A stretch of DNA of 64,000 nt, from assembly GCF_042852765.1 (NCBI RefSeq), contig NZ_AP031414.1. One strand, 5' to 3'. The notes below the pieces were generated by a model. That model was not told the origin of the DNA and did not search any database. It saw only the letters and a program-made list of their open reading frames with translations. This DNA is from Schaedlerella glycyrrhizinilytica_A. GTDB lineage: Bacteria > Bacillota > Clostridia > Lachnospirales > Lachnospiraceae. Positions 43,695 through 52,767 of the stretch are shown here, one piece after another (the first letter of the stretch is position 1; every line of letters begins with the position of its first letter). The translations under genes and the position numbers were made by a program.

Positions 43695-44965
43695 ACCCTC
43701 TCACCTGCCTTTATCAATGTCTCTCCGCTTGCAAGCACTCCGCCGGCATAGTCTTCTTCTGCTGTCACTCCGCTGATCGCAGTATTCTTTCCGATCTGTA
43801 CTCCGGACGGCACGACGGAATTCTCTCCGATCGTCGCCAGTCCGCCGCTGTAAATATTCGGCTTCATCCGGTTCGGAACATCCGCACCGATTCCGATCGT
43901 CACGTTGTCCCCGATCTTTGTATTCTCCGCGATGATCGTTTTTTCGATCACGCAGTTCTTACCGATCTCTACGTCCCGCATAATGATCGAATCACGGATC
44001 ACGCTTCCCTCGCCGACCGTCACGCCTGCGCCGAGCACAGAACTATGTACTTCCCCGTAAATCTCCGTGCCGTTGCTGATGATACAACGGTCGACAACTG
44101 CCCTGTCCGAAATATACTGCGGGGGCAGGTTCGCGCTGTTGGTATAGATCTTCCAGAATTCTTCGTAGAGGTTGAACTCCGGAATGATATCGATCAGTTC
44201 CATGTTCGCTTCCCAATAAGAACTGAGCGTTCCCACATCTTTCCAATAGCCGTTGTACTCATAGGCAAACAGCCTGTCCCCTTTGCTGTGGCAGTACGGA
44301 ATGATATGCTTTCCGAAATCGCAGTTCGGCTGGTCTTTCAGCCGGATCAGCGCATCTTTCAAAACCGACCAGCTGAAAATGTAAATCCCCATCGATGCCA
44401 GATTACTGCTCGGATGCTCCGGCTTCTCCTCAAATTCACTGATCTTGCTGTCAGAATCCGTCACGACGATCCCGAACCGACTGGCTTCCTCGATCGGAAC
44501 CGGCATCGCCGCGATCGTGACATCCGCTTTATTTGCTTTATGGAAATCAAGCATTACCTCGTAATCCATCTTATAAATATGATCTCCCGACAGGATCAGC
44601 ACATAATCCGGATTATACTGTTCCATATAATCCAGATTCTGATAGATCGCATTCGCCGTTCCGGTGTACCATTCGCTGTTGGAGCTTTTCTCGTACGGTG
44701 GAAGAATCGAAACACCTCCCACATTCCGGTCCAGATCCCACGGGATCCCGATTCCGATATGCGTATTCAGACGCAATGGCTGATACTGTGTCAGAACACC
44801 TACGGTATCGATCCCCGAGTTGATACAGTTGCTGAGCGGGAAATCAATGATCCGATACTTCCCGCCAAATGCAACCGCCGGCTTCGCCACCTTTGCTGTC
44901 AGAACTCCGAGCCGGCTGCCTTGTCCTCCTGCGAGAAGCATGGCAATCATCTCTTTCTTCATCAT
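43691..44965 (-). CDS. glgC: Glucose-1-phosphate adenylyltransferase GlgC
   Basis: This 424-residue enzyme makes ADP-glucose from glucose-1-phosphate and ATP, the committed step of glycogen synthesis. MLLAGGQGSRLGVLTAKVAK (nucleotide-binding loop), NREWYTG-type NSEWYTGTANAIYQNLDYME and YVLILSGDHIYKMDYE (catalytic Asp, Mg) are intact. FEEKPEHPSSNLASMGIYIF is the sugar-phosphate site. The start at 44965 gives MMKKEMIAMLLAGGQ, matching homologues that start M.KKEMIAML; 44962 is an alternative. It is first in the glgC-glgD unit, divergent from murC. Confidence 0.96.
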   Translation of the reverse strand: MMKKEMIAMLLAGGQGSRLGVLTAKVAKPAVAFGGKYRIIDFPLSNCINSGIDTVGVLTQYQPLRLNTHIGIGIPWDLDRNVGGVSILPPYEKSSNSEWYTGTANAIYQNLDYMEQYNPDYVLILSGDHIYKMDYEVMLDFHKANKADVTIAAMPVPIEEASRFGIVVTDSDSKISEFEEKPEHPSSNLASMGIYIFSWSVLKDALIRLKDQPNCDFGKHIIPYCHSKGDRLFAYEYNGYWKDVGTLSSYWEANMELIDIIPEFNLYEEFWKIYTNSANLPPQYISDRAVVDRCIISNGTEIYGEVHSSVLGAGVTVGEGSVIRDSIIMRDVEIGKNCVIEKTIIAENTKIGDNVTIGIGADVPNRMKPNIYSGGLATIGENSVVPSGVQIGKNTAISGVTAEEDYAGGVLASGETLIKAGERV

Positions 44966-44996
44966 GTTGTCACCCCATTTCAAGTTAATTGCTTAC

Positions 44997-45024
44997 ATTA
45001 TACCATACTTTTTCTTTTTGTGAA
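44997..45024 (-). promoter_or_regulatory. Promoter of glgC-glgD
   Basis: TATAAT (complement of 44997-45002) has TTCACA (complement of 45019-45024) 16 bp upstream. Transcription would start about 25-30 nt before glgC. Opposite-strand TATAAT near 45111 probably serves murC. Confidence 0.55.
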
Positions 45025-45170
45025 CATTTTTCACAATTTTTAACATAGATTTTTCTTCTTTTTGTTGACTATGAACAAAAAGATTCACTTTTATTTTTTT
45101 CTATATATAGTATAATATAAAGGAATAAGCCAATTTATGACTTATCTATAAAAAAAGAAGGGATTTATTC

Positions 45171-46547
45171 ATGTATAAGATTGATTTCAACAAACCAATC
45201 CATATCCATTTCATCGGGATCGGGGGCATCAGCATGAGTGGACTCGCCGAGATCCTGCTGGAAGAAGGATTCACGGTTTCCGGATCAGACGCAAAAGAAT
45301 CACCTCTGACAAAGAAACTCGAAGAAATGGGCGCCCACATTTTTTATGGGCAGAAAGCTTCCAATATTATTGATGGTATCGACTGTGTCGTTTATACTGC
45401 CGCGATCCGCCGCGACAATGCGGAACTGATCGAAGCGGTTGCCAAGAAGATTCCGATGCTGACCCGTGCCGAACTGCTCGGTCAGCTGATGAAGAATTAC
45501 GATACACCGATCGCCGTTTCCGGTACGCATGGAAAGACGACCACAACCTCTATGATCTCCCATGTGCTTCTGGAGGGCGATCTGGATCCGACCATTTCCG
45601 TCGGAGGTATCTTAAAAGCGATCGGCGGAAATATCCGCGTGGGAAAATCAGAAACATTCATTACCGAAGCATGTGAATATACGAACAGCTTTTTGAACTT
45701 CTTCCCGAAGATCGGGATCATTCTGAATATCGAAGCGGATCATCTGGATTTTTTCAAAGACTTGGAGGACATTCGTCATTCGTTCCATCAGTTTGCAGCC
45801 CTGCTTCCTGACGACGGAACACTGGTGATCAACGGAGAGATCGACAACTATCCGGAAATTTATGACGGACTTTCCTGTCGTATCATAACCTATGGTTTTT
45901 CCAAGGATTTCGATTACAGCGCTGAAAATATTGCGTTCGATGAGAAAGGCTGCGCGTCATTCGACCTGCTGCGCCACGGAGAGCCTGCCGGACATATCAC
46001 ACTATCCGTTCCGGGCAGACACAATGTTTCCAATGCACTGGCATCGATCGCTACGGCAAATCTTCTCGAGATCCCGCTTGAGACGACCCGGAAAGGGCTG
46101 CTCTCTTTCACCGGAACCGACCGTCGTTTCGAATATAAAGGAACAAAGGACGGCGTGATCATCATTGACGATTATGCCCACCACCCGACGGAAATCGCCG
46201 CTACACTGCAGGCTGCCAAACACTATCCGCACAACGAACTATGGTGCGTATTCCAGCCGCATACTTACACCCGGACAAAAGCATTTTTCCATGAGTTCGC
46301 CGAAGCGCTTTCCCATGCCGACCATCTTGTTCTGGCAGATATTTTCGCAGCGCGTGAGACGGATACGCTTGGGATCTCATCCAAAGATCTTGCCGAGGAA
46401 GCTACCCGTCTCGGAACCGACGCACACTATTTTTCTAGCTTCGAGGAGATCGAACACTTCCTTTGCGAGCGATGTGCTTCAGGAGATTTGTTGATAACTA
46501 TGGGAGCCGGAGATGTTGTAAACATTGGGGAAGATCTTCTTAAATAG
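45171..46547 (+). CDS. murC: UDP-N-acetylmuramate--L-alanine ligase
   Basis: This 458-residue enzyme adds L-alanine to UDP-MurNAc, the first peptide step of peptidoglycan synthesis. The Rossmann N-domain starts IHFIGIGGISMSGLAEILL. The ATP loop is AVSGTHGKTTTTSMISHVL (about 116-134), the central domain contains EACEYTNSFLNFFPKIGII and EADHLDFF, and the C-domain has TDRRFEYKGTKDGVIIIDDY followed by HPTEI. Length is normal. AAGAAGGGA lies ahead of the ATG. It runs in the same direction as dnaD-dnaI-prs but is separated by a promoter. Confidence 0.96.
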   Translation: MYKIDFNKPIHIHFIGIGGISMSGLAEILLEEGFTVSGSDAKESPLTKKLEEMGAHIFYGQKASNIIDGIDCVVYTAAIRRDNAELIEAVAKKIPMLTRAELLGQLMKNYDTPIAVSGTHGKTTTTSMISHVLLEGDLDPTISVGGILKAIGGNIRVGKSETFITEACEYTNSFLNFFPKIGIILNIEADHLDFFKDLEDIRHSFHQFAALLPDDGTLVINGEIDNYPEIYDGLSCRIITYGFSKDFDYSAENIAFDEKGCASFDLLRHGEPAGHITLSVPGRHNVSNALASIATANLLEIPLETTRKGLLSFTGTDRRFEYKGTKDGVIIIDDYAHHPTEIAATLQAAKHYPHNELWCVFQPHTYTRTKAFFHEFAEALSHADHLVLADIFAARETDTLGISSKDLAEEATRLGTDAHYFSSFEEIEHFLCERCASGDLLITMGAGDVVNIGEDLLK

Positions 46548-46550
46548 AAG

Positions 46551-46582
46551 TTATCCACACTTTCCACATAGAGTTATCTACA
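46551..46582 (+). promoter_or_regulatory. DnaA-box-like pair upstream of dnaD-dnaI
   Basis: TTATCCACA (46551-46559) is an exact match to the DnaA-box consensus, and TTATCTACA (46574-46582) differs at one base, 23 bp later in the same orientation. They sit between the murC stop and the dnaD promoter (TATAAT at 46635-46640), so DnaA could control the helicase-loader genes. No AT-rich unwinding region suggests an origin. Confidence 0.55.
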
Positions 46583-46688
46583 AAAAAACCGCCCGTTCCC
46601 CGAAAAAATGCTTTTTCCCTTTCGTTTTCGGTGCTATAATACGTTTACGCCAAAGGGGATTTTAAGAGTATTAAGTGGGGAAGATCAC

Positions 46689-47852
46689 ATGAAGCCATTG
46701 ATTTTAAAGAATAAATACCAAGTCAACGCGACGTTGGTCGCCAATGATTTTATCGACCATTATATGAGTAAAGCGAACGGAGAATTTGTGAAAGTCTATC
46801 TCTTTTTATTAAGACATCTGGACGATCCATATTCCCAGCTTACGATCTCAGCGATCGCGGACAGCTTGGACAATACGGAAAAGGACATCTTAAGGGCCTT
46901 CAGATATTGGGAATCTGAAGGGCTTTTAAGTCTGGAAAAGGATGCAGACGACCAGATCATCGGTCTTTCTCTTGAGAAGACGATCTGTGTGCCGCTCTCT
47001 CATCCGACACCACCGGACACGCCGACTACACCGGGACCGGGAGGAGGAAAGAGTTTAGAGGCTCTGCCGGGCGAGGAGATTTCCTCCGCTGCATCATTTA
47101 TGCCGGATGTTTCCGCATCGGACGCCCCGATTTCAGATATAGCTGCTCCGAGCGCTGCCGTTTCGGCAGTTCCCGTACAGACTCCGGTTGCCCAGCCGAT
47201 TCCGCTGGATTCTTTCCGTGCACAGAAAGAACTGAAATCTCTGCTCTTCATTGCGGAACAATATTTAGGAAAGACATTGACCAAGACCGACATGGATGCG
47301 ATCACCTATTTCTATGACACGCTCGGAATGTCCGCAGACCTGATCGAATATCTGATCGAATCCTGTGTGGAGAACGGGCATAAGAGCATCCGCTACATCC
47401 AGAAAGTCGCTCTTTCCTGGTTTGATGACGGAGTCCGCACTGTCGCAGAAGCACGGCAACGTTCTGTAAACTATAACAAGAACTGTTATGCTGTCATGAA
47501 CGCTTTCGGTCTGAAGAACCGTGCTCCGGGAGAAGCGGAACTTGCCTATATCAAGAAGTGGTCCGAAGAATTCGGTTTCACACTCGACATTATTCTGGAA
47601 GCCTGCAATCGTACGATCTCTGCGACACATCAGCCGAGTTTCGAGTATACAGACTCGATCCTGCAGAAATGGCGCAGCCGGCAGGTGAGGAAGATCCAGG
47701 ACATCGCAGCTCTGGATGCTGCATTCCAGAAAGAACGCAGCCGAAGCGCCGCTGTTTCCCGTGTAAAACCGGCAGCGCGGAATCTGAACAATTTTGACCG
47801 CCGCTCTTATGATATGGATTCATTGGAAGAACGTTTATTAAACAGCAATTAA
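46689..47852 (+). CDS. dnaD: DnaD-domain primosome protein
   Basis: This 387-residue protein has an N-terminal winged-helix-like DnaD-N region (about 1-95, MSKANGEFVKVYLFLLRHLD). A Pro/Ser/Ala-rich flexible linker (about 100-175, with PTPPDTPTTPGPGGG) follows, then two DnaD (DnaB_2) domains, one around YLGKTLTKTDMDAITYFYDT and one around GFTLDIILEACNRTISATHQ. DnaD helps recruit the replicative helicase at restart or initiation. It begins with ATG at 46689 after AAGTGGGG, and lies 12 nt ahead of the DnaI-like gene, forming an operon. The linker length is variable in this family. Confidence 0.92.
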   Translation: MKPLILKNKYQVNATLVANDFIDHYMSKANGEFVKVYLFLLRHLDDPYSQLTISAIADSLDNTEKDILRAFRYWESEGLLSLEKDADDQIIGLSLEKTICVPLSHPTPPDTPTTPGPGGGKSLEALPGEEISSAASFMPDVSASDAPISDIAAPSAAVSAVPVQTPVAQPIPLDSFRAQKELKSLLFIAEQYLGKTLTKTDMDAITYFYDTLGMSADLIEYLIESCVENGHKSIRYIQKVALSWFDDGVRTVAEARQRSVNYNKNCYAVMNAFGLKNRAPGEAELAYIKKWSEEFGFTLDIILEACNRTISATHQPSFEYTDSILQKWRSRQVRKIQDIAALDAAFQKERSRSAAVSRVKPAARNLNNFDRRSYDMDSLEERLLNSN

Positions 47853-47864
47853 AGGAGTATTTTC

Positions 47865-48863
47865 GTGGGATTGAAGAATTCACAATATCAGGCAATCATG
47901 AGAAGTTATGAGCAAAAACAACTGAGAAGTCATGATCTTCTGAACAGTCATTATGAAGAAGTCTGTCGGGTGCTTCCGGAATTTCGTACTTTGGACGAAT
48001 CGATCTCCGATCTGTCCATCCGGCGCGGAAAACAGCTTTTAAACGGAGATGACCATGCGGTGGATTCACTCCACGAAGAGCTAGCGATCCTTAGGGAACG
48101 TAAGAAAGCGCTTCTGAAATCTGCAGGATTTCCTGATGATTATCTGGAACCGCAGTATGAATGCAGCCTCTGCAAAGATACAGGCTACATTGATAACAAG
48201 AAGTGCCGCTGCTTCAAAAAAGCGGTCTCCGATCTGCTTTACAGTCAGTCGAATCTGGCAGGAGTTCTCCGCTATGAGAATTTCGATACATTCTCTCTGG
48301 ATTATTATTCCGAGAACTTCAAAGACCCGCGTTCCGGTCGTTCTGCCAGAGATGTGATGCGCGAAGCACACCGGATCTGTCTTAATTTTGTAAAGACTTT
48401 TGAAACAGAACACAAAAACCTGTTCCTCTATGGAGATGTGGGTGTAGGAAAGACATTTCTCTCCAACTGTATTGCTCGCGATCTGATCGAACAAGGTTTT
48501 TCTGTCCTGTATTTTTCTGCGCCATCCTTTTTTAACACACTGGCGCATCATACATTTGACAAAAATGATGTCGATGCACAGAATATGTACGAGTCTATTT
48601 TTGACTGCGACCTGCTGATCATCGACGATCTGGGAACCGAATATACGAATGCGTTTATCGCATCCCAGCTTTTCTCCTGCCTCAACGAACGGCTGTTAAG
48701 CAGGAGATCAACGGTTATCTCAACCAATTTATCTCTGGACTCACTGGCTGATCTTTACACGGAGCGGTCATTTTCCAGAATCACAAGCAACTATATCATG
48801 CTGAAGATCATCGGAGATGATATTCGGATCAAGAAAAAACTTTTACACAAGGAGGAGCAATAA
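47865..48863 (+). CDS. dnaI: DnaI/DnaC-like helicase-loader ATPase (GTG start)
   Basis: This 332-residue protein has an N-terminal zinc-binding region around YECSLCKDTGYIDNKKCRCF (about 100-120), typical of DnaI. An AAA+ ATPase domain follows, with Walker A LFLYGDVGVGKTFLSNCIAR (about 187-206) and Walker B DLLIIDDLGTEY. Sensor and Arg-finger segments such as RSTVISTNLSLDSLADLYTE are also visible. It loads the replicative helicase with DnaD. The initiation codon is GTG at 47865 with AAAGGAG 8 nt upstream. It overlaps prs by one base (TAATG). Confidence 0.93.
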   Translation: MGLKNSQYQAIMRSYEQKQLRSHDLLNSHYEEVCRVLPEFRTLDESISDLSIRRGKQLLNGDDHAVDSLHEELAILRERKKALLKSAGFPDDYLEPQYECSLCKDTGYIDNKKCRCFKKAVSDLLYSQSNLAGVLRYENFDTFSLDYYSENFKDPRSGRSARDVMREAHRICLNFVKTFETEHKNLFLYGDVGVGKTFLSNCIARDLIEQGFSVLYFSAPSFFNTLAHHTFDKNDVDAQNMYESIFDCDLLIIDDLGTEYTNAFIASQLFSCLNERLLSRRSTVISTNLSLDSLADLYTERSFSRITSNYIMLKIIGDDIRIKKKLLHKEEQ

Positions 48864-50047
48864 TGCTGCGAAGAAGCGATCGAAACTTGGAGAATATTCC
48901 GGTAGGAGCACTGGGACTGATCCCGCTCACAGGATGTGAGAAACTGGGAGCGAAGGTAAATGATTACCTCGTAAAATGGAGACAGGAAAGTGCACATCAA
49001 TACAAGGACGATGTAGCTTTCAACGGTTATGTAAAGGACAACTATATTATCGGAGCGAAAGTTCCGCGTTTCGGTTCCGGTGAGGCAAAAGGTATTCTCA
49101 CGGAATCTGTCCGCGGAAAAGATTTATATCTTTTGGTGGATGTACTCAATTACAGCGTAACTTATCAAATGACAGGCAATACCAACCATATGTCACCGGA
49201 TGATCACTTCCAGAATCTGAAGCGTATCATCGCCTCTGTCGGAGGAAAGGGACGCCGTATCAATGTGATCATGCCATTTTTATACGAAAGCCGTCAGCAC
49301 AAACGCAGCAGCCGTGAATCACTCGACTGTGCACTGGCGCTTCAGGAACTGGTCCGTATGGGCGTTGACAACATCATCACTTTTGACGCCCATGACCCGC
49401 GTGTCCAGAATGCGATCCCGCTGAGCGGATTTGAGACGGTCTCCCCGGCTTACCAGTTTACCCGCGGACTGATGCGTACCTACAAAGATCTTCAGTTTGA
49501 CAGCGAGCACATGATGGTGATCAGCCCGGATGAGGGGGCGACCGCGCGTGCGATCTACCTGGCAAACGTCCTCGGACTGGATATGGGTATGTTCTACAAA
49601 CGTCGTGATTACACACGCATCGTCAACGGAAGAAACCCGATCGTTGCCCACGAATTCCTCGGAACTTCCGTAGATGGAAAAGATGTGATCATCATCGACG
49701 ATATGATCTCTTCCGGAGAAAGTATCCTTGATGTTGCCAAACAGCTGAAAAAGCGCAAAGCGAAACGTATCTTCGCTGCCGCTACATTCGGTCTGTTCAC
49801 GAACGGTATGGATCAGTTTGATCAGGCGTACGAGGATGGTATCATCGACGGTATCCTGACAACCAACCTGATCTACCAGACGCCGGATCTTTTGTCGAAA
49901 CCTTACTATATCAACTGTGATATGAGCAAATATATCGCACTTCTGATCGACACTCTGAATCACGACGGATCGATCAGCAGCATTCTGAATCCGAGCGAAC
50001 GTATTCAGAACGTCCTCAATCGCTACAAAAACGGCGAGGAAGTTTAA
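48863..50047 (+). CDS. prs: Ribose-phosphate pyrophosphokinase
   Basis: This 394-residue enzyme makes PRPP from ribose-5-phosphate and ATP. It belongs to the longer Clostridia-type Prs group (classical enzymes are about 315 residues). Conserved elements are VIMPFLYESRQHKRSSRESL, ALQELVRMGVDNIITFDAHD and the PRPP loop VIIIDDMISSGESI. The start shares one base with the dnaI stop, so translation is coupled. Two strong hairpins follow within 220 nt. Pairing a helicase loader with a nucleotide-precursor enzyme is a common Clostridia layout. Confidence 0.93.
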   Translation: MLRRSDRNLENIPVGALGLIPLTGCEKLGAKVNDYLVKWRQESAHQYKDDVAFNGYVKDNYIIGAKVPRFGSGEAKGILTESVRGKDLYLLVDVLNYSVTYQMTGNTNHMSPDDHFQNLKRIIASVGGKGRRINVIMPFLYESRQHKRSSRESLDCALALQELVRMGVDNIITFDAHDPRVQNAIPLSGFETVSPAYQFTRGLMRTYKDLQFDSEHMMVISPDEGATARAIYLANVLGLDMGMFYKRRDYTRIVNGRNPIVAHEFLGTSVDGKDVIIIDDMISSGESILDVAKQLKKRKAKRIFAAATFGLFTNGMDQFDQAYEDGIIDGILTTNLIYQTPDLLSKPYYINCDMSKYIALLIDTLNHDGSISSILNPSERIQNVLNRYKNGEEV

Positions 50048-50102
50048 AGACATCCATAAGGGGCTATCAGTTAATACCGATTTTTAGGCTCTAAATCTTA
50101 AA

Positions 50103-50163
50103 ATACGAATCCCCCGTAGAAATCAGTATTTTTAATACTTGAACTTCTTCGGGAGATTCGTAT
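50103..50163 (+). terminator. Terminator after prs (first)
   Basis: ATACGAATCCCCCGT (from 50103) pairs with the region ending GGGAGATTCGTAT (to 50163), followed by TTTTTT. Confidence 0.82.
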
Positions 50164-50190
50164 TTTTTCTTTACTTACATATTTTCTAAC

Positions 50191-50251
50191 AAAAGGAAAC
50201 TGCCGCTTCACGATCATTTTCTAAATCGTTGAAGCGACAGTTCTTCCTTTT
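50191..50251. terminator. Second long hairpin after prs
   Basis: AAAAGGAAACTGCCGCTTCA (from 50191) pairs with the region ending AGCGACAGTTCTTCCTTTT (to 50251), an arm of over 20 bp. It is well placed for the convergent hppA gene as well. Confidence 0.8.
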
Positions 50252-50304
50252 GTGGGAGAAGATATCCCCTCCCGTATGCACTTAGTTCAATTAATACCGA
50301 TATT

Positions 50305-52287
50305 TTACAGAAGTCCTCCGATTGAAAGGAACAGCGGTGCAAATACCAGTGAAACGATTGTCATTAATTTGATCAGGATGTTGATCGACGGTCCCGAGGT
50401 ATCTTTAAACGGATCTCCGACCGTATCTCCTACAACGGCAGCTTTGTGAGCTTCGCTTCCTTTTCCGCCGTGTGCTCCTGTCTCGATATATTTCTTCGCA
50501 TTATCCCATGCTCCGCCTGCGTTGGACATAAAGATCGCCATCAGAACTCCTGTTACGAGTGCGCCTGCAAGCAGACCGCCCAAAGCATCTACGCCGAGTA
50601 CCACTCCGACAAGCACCGGAACGATCACTGCCATCAGACCCGGAAGCAGCATTTCATGAAGCGCTGCAGTTGTAGAGATGGCTACACAGGATGTATAATC
50701 CGGTTTCTCAGTACCCTTCATGATGCCCGGTTTCTCACGGAACTGACGTCTTACTTCCTCGATCATCTTATAAGCTGCTTTGGACACAGAATCCATTGTG
50801 AATGCAGAGAATAAAAATGTCAGCATACCACCGATGAAAATACCGATGATCACTTTGTAATCCAACAGATTGATCGCATCCAGATCTACCGCTTCCGCAT
50901 AAGATACGAACAATGCAAGGGCAGTCAATGCTGCGGAACCGATCGCGAATCCTTTTCCCATCGCTGCGGTTGTATTTCCTACGGAGTCCAGTTTATCTGT
51001 GATCTCACGAACCGAATCATCCAGTCCGGACATTTCCGCAATACCACCCGCATTATCTGCGATCGGACCATATGCGTCAACCGCAACGGTGATACCTGTT
51101 GTGGAAAGCATACCTACTGCTGCAAGCGCGATTCCGTACAGACCGTTTGCCTGGAATGCAATAAAGATTCCCACGCAGATCAGAAGCAGCGGGATCGCTG
51201 TAGACTGCATACCAACTGCAATACCACTGATGATCGTCGTCGCCGGTCCGGTCTCGGACTGTGCGCCGATCTTCTTAACCGGTTTGTAATCTGCAGACGT
51301 ATAATACTCTGTTACATTTCCGATGATCACACCGACTACCAGTCCCGCGATCACCGCGATCGCAGCTCTCATATCGCCGAATAATACCTGGCTCAATACG
51401 ATCGACGCGATGATCACAAGTCCTGCGGATACATAACTTCCCTTTGTCAATGCTTTCTGCGGATTTGCGTTCTCTCCGCCTTTTACGAAAAATGTTGCGA
51501 TGATCGATGCAATCAGTCCGATCGCTGCGATTGCCAGCGGATAAAGCACGCCCGAAACAGCAGCGCCTACCGCACCTAGAGTCAATGCAGATACCAAAGA
51601 ACCTACATAAGACTCAAACAAGTCTGCTCCCATACCCGCAACATCTCCGACATTATCTCCGACATTGTCAGCGATAACCGCCGGGTTACGCGGATCATCT
51701 TCCGGGATTCCCGCTTCTACTTTACCTACCAGGTCAGCCCCTACATCCGCTGCTTTTGTATAAATACCGCCGCCTACACGGGCAAACAGCGCGATAGAAG
51801 AAGCTCCCAGGCTGAATCCGGAAAGAACGTCTACATTCTTCGTTAATATGTATACAAGGCTCACACCAAGCGCTCCGAGACCGGCTACACACATTCCCAT
51901 AACCGCTCCGCCTGAAAATGCAATCGAAAGCGCCTTATTCATTCCGCTCTCTCTTGCCGCATTCGCTGTTCTGACATTCGCCTTTGTTGCCACTGTCATA
52001 CCACAGTATCCTGCGATCGTTGAGAACAATGCGCCGATCACAAAGCAAACTGCTGTTACCCAGCTTCCGATCCCGATTCCGATCAGTACAAAAAGTACCG
52101 CAACGAAGATAATCAGAATCTTGTACTCTGCTGTTAAAAATGCCCGCGCACCTTCGGCGATCGCACCAGAAATTTCTTTCATTCTGTCTGTTCCTACACT
52201 CTGGCGGCTGACTTTATTCGCCAGATACACGGCAAACAACAATGCGATCACTGCCGCCGCCGGAACAAGAAACATCCACTTTTCCAT
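50305..52287 (-). CDS. hppA: Membrane-bound ion-translocating pyrophosphatase (K+-dependent type)
   Basis: This 660-residue integral membrane enzyme couples pyrophosphate hydrolysis to H+ or Na+ pumping, with about 16 hydrophobic segments. The substrate motif is GGGIYTKAADVGADLVGKVE (about 175-200), followed by IPEDDPRNPAVIADNVGDNV with the Asp cluster, and DNAGGIAEMSG. GNTTAAMGKGFAIGS (about 450) has Ala where K+-independent pumps have Lys, so this is the K+-dependent class that includes Na+-pumping members. Na+ specificity itself cannot be read. AGGAGG precedes the ATG. It is monocistronic. Confidence 0.95.
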   Translation of the reverse strand: MEKWMFLVPAAAVIALLFAVYLANKVSRQSVGTDRMKEISGAIAEGARAFLTAEYKILIIFVAVLFVLIGIGIGSWVTAVCFVIGALFSTIAGYCGMTVATKANVRTANAARESGMNKALSIAFSGGAVMGMCVAGLGALGVSLVYILTKNVDVLSGFSLGASSIALFARVGGGIYTKAADVGADLVGKVEAGIPEDDPRNPAVIADNVGDNVGDVAGMGADLFESYVGSLVSALTLGAVGAAVSGVLYPLAIAAIGLIASIIATFFVKGGENANPQKALTKGSYVSAGLVIIASIVLSQVLFGDMRAAIAVIAGLVVGVIIGNVTEYYTSADYKPVKKIGAQSETGPATTIISGIAVGMQSTAIPLLLICVGIFIAFQANGLYGIALAAVGMLSTTGITVAVDAYGPIADNAGGIAEMSGLDDSVREITDKLDSVGNTTAAMGKGFAIGSAALTALALFVSYAEAVDLDAINLLDYKVIIGIFIGGMLTFLFSAFTMDSVSKAAYKMIEEVRRQFREKPGIMKGTEKPDYTSCVAISTTAALHEMLLPGLMAVIVPVLVGVVLGVDALGGLLAGALVTGVLMAIFMSNAGGAWDNAKKYIETGAHGGKGSEAHKAAVVGDTVGDPFKDTSGPSINILIKLMTIVSLVFAPLFLSIGGLL

Positions 52288-52392
52288 GTCTCCATCCTCC
52301 TAAATTGTAAAAAATAATCCCACTGTATGAATCATTCATACAAGTGCCGAAAAAAGCTCAGTCGTCAGACCAAGCTTCCTCAACTGATTCTT

Positions 52393-52421
52393 ATTATACC
52401 TTTTGTTCTTTCATTTTGCAA
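52393..52421 (-). promoter_or_regulatory. Promoter of hppA
   Basis: Leftward TTGCAA (complement of 52416-52421) and TATAAT (complement of 52393-52398) are 17 bp apart, about 105 nt upstream of the hppA start. Confidence 0.6.
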
Positions 52422-52690
52422 GTAGTTATTTTATTTCTTGCATTTATTCTTTTCTCTTCTTTCTTTATATTTTATCTATGCCTTATTTTCTAGCTTTTAT
52501 TTTTTTATCTAAATATTTTTTAGGTATACTAATGAATGTTTAGATGCACATCTTATTCAGTAAGTTTATTTTTTGATATGAAAATGTCCAAAAGTTCCGC
52601 AACTTTCAACCGTTTTTTTATGCGCACGCACAAACTATCCCGGAACTTCCCATTGATTTGTATTTTTTCCCATTCCTGTTTTTTACATAA
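52422..52690. other. AT-rich non-coding stretch between hppA promoter and rpoC terminator
   Basis: I see no open frame with a ribosome site, no recognisable RNA fold and no repeat longer than a few bases. The region is strongly AT-rich. A rightward GGTATACTAATG near 52521 resembles a -10 but leads nowhere. Confidence 0.6.
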
Positions 52691-52692
52691 AA

Positions 52693-52738
52693 ACGGACGC
52701 TGCCATCGGTGAATGATCACCGATGGAACAACGTCCGT
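52693..52738 (-). terminator. Intrinsic terminator of rpoC
   Basis: ACGGACG (52693-52699) and CCATCGGTGA pair with TCACCGATGG and CGTCCGT (to 52738); leftward a T-run follows. It ends the rpoB-rpoC unit 30 nt past the stop. Confidence 0.87.
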
Positions 52739-52767
52739 ACTTTTCCGGCTGATACTGTCGAAAATAT

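Noticed and set aside
52422..52690. A possible small RNA in the hppA-rpoC gap
   Set aside because: No stable hairpin with a T-run other than the rpoC terminator is visible, so nothing supports an RNA gene.
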